Below are positions 5,741 through 5,985 of a DNA stretch of 5,985 bases, in pieces. The position numbers and the translations under genes were made by a program. Source of the DNA: Pseudobacteriovorax antillogorgiicola. GTDB taxonomy: Bacteria; Bdellovibrionota_B; Oligoflexia; Oligoflexales; RGVZ01. The DNA lies in contig CAMDGW010000152.1 of the NCBI GenBank assembly GCA_945897695.1, positions 1-5,985 on the forward strand, given 5' to 3'. Position 1 is the first letter of the stretch; the number at the start of each line of letters is the position of its first letter. The notes beneath the pieces were generated by a model. That model was not told the DNA's origin and did not search any database. It saw only the letters and a program-made list of their open reading frames with translations.

Positions 5741-5985
5741 ATGCTGTTAAGACCAATTAAACTCATGACCTTGTTTTTTCTGCTTTTACTCGTGGGCTGC
5801 AAATTCGTGACAAGCCAAAGTGATGAGGCATCTGAAATCAAGTTTCTAAATGAGAACAGCAGACGGCGCTTGGCTACAGCAGCTGAGTCGGCGTCGATCT
5901 TCCGCTTAAAGACATACGGTGGCAATACATGCACGGCATTTGCTGTGCAAAACGCCGATAAACGACCAATTATAATGACCGCAAG
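5741..5985 (+). CDS. Lipoprotein resembling a trypsin-like serine protease, N-terminal 81 residues (3' end outside window)
   Basis: The product begins with a type II signal peptide: positively charged MLLRPIK, a hydrophobic run (MTLFFLLLL) and the lipobox LVGC, with the lipidated cysteine at residue 20. It should therefore be anchored in a membrane facing the periplasm or outside. After a Ser/Asp/Glu-rich spacer, residues 53-80 (IFRLKTYGGNTCTAFAVQN, then RPIIMTA) look like the first beta strands of an S1/trypsin-like domain. The final complete codon is the A of MTA, followed by AG, so the next residue is Ser or Arg; MTASHC would complete the family's catalytic-histidine motif just outside the window. 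AGGA at 5731-5734 lies 6 nt before the ATG. The lipoprotein call is firm; the protease call rests on a short stretch, and active-site residues cannot be seen. Confidence 0.8.
   Translation, partial: MLLRPIKLMTLFFLLLLVGCKFVTSQSDEASEIKFLNENSRRRLATAAESASIFRLKTYGGNTCTAFAVQNADKRPIIMTA

Overview
The window looks like a chromosomal segment of a Gram-negative, predatory- or deltaproteobacterium-like bacterium, with Bdellovibrionota as the best guess. The pointers are moderate base composition, a sigma-54 activator, a secreted thermolysin-fold protease, a lipobox-bearing protease-like lipoprotein, and a pyrH-frr pair detached from rpsB-tsf. This placement is inference from gene style, not from a search.

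Layout from left to right. At 1-661 (minus) lies the N-terminal two-thirds or so of a GT4 glycosyltransferase, probably the edge of a surface-polysaccharide cluster. At 671-1003 is a non-coding divergent intergenic region with a good minus-strand promoter for the glycosyltransferase and a symmetric inverted repeat (940-972) just before the next gene. At 1004-2236 (plus) is a sigma-54-dependent activator with AAA+ and Fis-type HTH domains but no N-terminal sensory domain. A hairpin plus T-tract (2247-2275) separates it from a secreted zinc metalloprotease at 2307-4007 (plus), which has an FTP/PepSY-like propeptide. A very strong, roughly bidirectional terminator (4022-4058) divides that pair from the convergent pyrH-frr operon at 4079-5383 (minus), encoding UMP kinase and ribosome recycling factor. 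This operon has its own promoter. A 357-bp divergent intergenic region leads to the start of a lipoprotein at 5741 (plus) that resembles a trypsin-like serine protease and is cut off by the window end just before the expected catalytic histidine.

How the genes relate. pyrH and frr form a housekeeping unit in nucleotide synthesis and translation. The sigma-54 activator and the metalloprotease are neighbours in the same direction and could form a regulator-target pair. The hairpin between them overlaps a GG-N10-GC spacing compatible with a sigma-54 promoter core, but the match to consensus is weak. No mobile elements, CRISPR arrays or RNA genes were seen. Most of the window is ordinary chromosome; the regulator, hairpin and protease block is the part most worth a second look.
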